From: a virus
IMG/VR virus record: IMGVR_UViG_3300049855_000194
Location: 1 to 51,109 of that record
Length of the DNA: 51,109 nt
Direction: 5' to 3' (one strand)
Under the pieces are notes generated by a model that did not search any database, was not told where the DNA came from, and was given only the letters and a program-made list of their open reading frames with translations. Shown piece by piece: positions 50,072 through 51,109 of the stretch (the first letter of the stretch is position 1; each line of letters starts with the position of its first letter). The position numbers and the translations under genes are program-made.

Positions 50072-50433
50072 TACTTACATTAGACGACATAACTATCAAA
50101 GAAGTAAAAGACCTGCCCTTGCAGGATCTAGCAGCTAGGTTTCGTTTCCCATATGATAGGACTACAAGAGTTACTTTCATAGGGGAAGAGTTTAGCTTAG
50201 TGGTTTCTTATACGCATAACAAACTATTAGAGGGTATAAGCACTATAGGAGTATATAGTACAAATACTATAGGAGCGGGGGAGAGTGAGGCAGCTAACAG
50301 AGAGGCAGTCTGCCGCAGCTGCCCAGCAAAGGTATTTGATAGTACCACAGTAGCTTGTCGGAAATGCGGTTGCTACTTGACAAATAAATGGAAGATAAAA
50401 GATTCCACTTGCCCATTAAATTTTTGGAAGTAA
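50068..50433 (+). CDS. Zinc-ribbon protein, paralogue of the one at 28441
   Basis: A 121-aa protein whose last 40 residues repeat the C-x2-C-x11-C-x2-CGC-x12-CPLNFW pattern (C82, C85, C97, C100, C102, C115). The N-terminal 75 residues differ and look like a small beta domain (TRVTFIGEEFSLVVSYTHNK). It follows the hub, as its paralogue follows the spike. Role unknown. Confidence 0.75.
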   Translation: MILTLDDITIKEVKDLPLQDLAARFRFPYDRTTRVTFIGEEFSLVVSYTHNKLLEGISTIGVYSTNTIGAGESEAANREAVCRSCPAKVFDSTTVACRKCGCYLTNKWKIKDSTCPLNFWK

Positions 50434-50471
50434 AATACAACCATCACCTTCTTTCCTAAAGGGAAATACAC

Positions 50472-50852
50472 ATGATTGCAGTAATCAATGGCGCAATTGG
50501 CAGTACCATCGAAATCTTTAAGGGCACTGATGGCATTCTACAATTTGCTCTTCAAAGCAATGGCTCACAGGGGCCAGTTGGTCAGGTATCTCGTAAGGGC
50601 ACTCCGCTAGATGTGACTGGCGACACAATCACTTTCGATCTTTTCGACGACATTCGTCGTAAGAATGTTGCTAGTGTTTCGCTAACTGGTACGATTGTAA
50701 CTGCGCTAGCTGGGCTGGGAACGTTCGCACATAGCGCTGCACAAACAGCCGCTCTAACCGGTTCCACATACTACGCTTTTGTAAAGCGTACTGAAAATAC
50801 CGGTACGACCACTGAGTACAGTGACGTATATACGACAGTTTTGCTCAAGTAA
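50472..50852 (+). CDS. Tail-tip/fibre-associated beta-sandwich protein
   Basis: A 126-aa protein. GTPLDVTGDTITFDLFDDIRRKNVASVSLTG resembles the N-terminal domain of BppU-type baseplate proteins. Optimal codons suggest many copies. Ribosome site AAAGGGAAA. A strong terminator follows. Could anchor fibres to the tip. Confidence 0.65.
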   Translation: MIAVINGAIGSTIEIFKGTDGILQFALQSNGSQGPVGQVSRKGTPLDVTGDTITFDLFDDIRRKNVASVSLTGTIVTALAGLGTFAHSAAQTAALTGSTYYAFVKRTENTGTTTEYSDVYTTVLLK

Positions 50853-50881
50853 TTCAGCATTACATTAACCTAAGCAAAGGA

Positions 50882-50912
50882 ATAAAGGAGGGTAACTCCC
50901 TCCTTTATTTTT
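50882..50912 (+). terminator. Rho-independent terminator
   Basis: 11-bp stem ATAAAGGAGGG (50882-50892) and CCCTCCTTTAT (50898-50908), 5-base loop, then TTTTT. Lies between the abundant 126-aa gene and the fibre gene at 50920. Confidence 0.9.
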
Positions 50913-50919
50913 ATACTAT

Positions 50920-51109
50920 ATGCCTCTTACAACTGCATGGCGTGAAAAAGCAATAAAATTCTTTATTAAGGGAGTGAATCCTCTTACCGGGGTTACTACA
51001 CTCTACATAACAAAGCATACTGAGTTGCTCACTCCTACAGCTACTCAATCTACGAATGAGGCTACTTATCCAGGGTATACCCGACTAGCTATTGGTAGAG
51101 ATGCAGTTG
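50920..51109 (+). CDS. Small tail fibre-like protein, N-terminal part (continues at base 1)
   Basis: ATG at 50920, first residues MPLTTAWREKAIKFFIKGVN. The frame matches base 1 once the 127-base overlap is removed; the complete gene is 50920-50982 joined to 1-348, 136 aa. See the entry at 1-348 for the family impression. It sits directly behind the terminator. Confidence 0.85.
   Translation, partial: MPLTTAWREKAIKFFIKGVNPLTGVTTLYITKHTELLTPTATQSTNEATYPGYTRLAIGRDAV
50983..51109. repeat. Terminal direct repeat (copy 2)
   Basis: Exact copy of bases 1-127; see copy 1. Confidence 0.93.

Noticed and set aside
1-51109. CRISPR array, insertion sequence or transposase
   Set aside because: No regularly spaced repeats of 25-40 bases and no transposase-like gene seen. 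The TGGACGC copies are too short and irregular for CRISPR.
1-51109. Lysogeny module (integrase, Cro/CI, attachment site)
   Set aside because: No recombinase motif and no divergent repressor pair found; tRNA genes are intact phage genes, not an attP remnant.

Overview
The window is a complete genome of a tailed phage (siphovirus-like), assembled as a circle. Bases 1-127 are repeated exactly at 50983-51109, so the unique length is 50,982 bp and one gene runs across the join (50920 to 348). The host is probably Gram-negative: the lysis enzyme is a secreted lytic transglycosylase and there is a phage lipoprotein. I see no integrase, excisionase or CI-like repressor, so a lytic life style is likelier. 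Base composition is about 42-45 % GC by eye. Many codons end in A (ATA, CTA, GTA, ACA), and the four tRNA genes read just these codons.

Layout. (1) 2.7-23.4 kb, all on the minus strand: the replication and host-takeover arm. From its downstream end it carries a split family-A DNA polymerase (polymerase, 78-aa spacer gene and exonuclease as three coupled genes), a 948-aa primase fused to an MCM-like AAA+ helicase, a dNMP kinase, an SSB-like protein, dCMP deaminase, a lysis cluster (holin candidate, membrane protein, transglycosylase), an SNF2 helicase and a PD-(D/E)xK nuclease. Then come small unknown genes, four tRNAs and another cluster of very small overlapping genes. (2) 23.45-24.38 kb: gene-free, GC-rich and dense in hairpins, with repeated TTGTGGACGC; a candidate large structured RNA and/or origin at the point where the arms diverge. 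(3) 24.4-50.98 kb continuing to 2.7 kb, plus strand: the virion arm. It begins with fibre-like and spike-like proteins, then small terminase candidate, large terminase, lipoprotein, portal, protease/scaffold, decoration, major capsid, connectors, tail terminator, tail tube, G/GT chaperones with a -1 frameshift, tape measure, distal tail, hub and tail-tip/fibre genes. Two minus-strand genes (30271-31845) interrupt this arm, each with its own promoter.

Regulation. Six promoters share the layout TTGACT (or TTGATT), 16 bases, TATAAT-like box. Four of them place the -10 box only 6-9 bases before the start codon, which predicts leaderless mRNAs. The other two, before the SSB gene and before an abundant-looking unknown protein, carry the same 18-base palindromic -10 region and a hairpin leader. 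Terminators follow the capsid gene, the last structural genes and the 522-aa gene.

Main points for follow-up are the hairpin-rich RNA candidate, the strong genome-wide excess of TGGACGC concentrated in the replication arm, the leaderless promoter set, the primase-MCM fusion with a split polymerase, and several genes shorter than 60 codons. All function calls come from reading motifs by eye; no database search was run.
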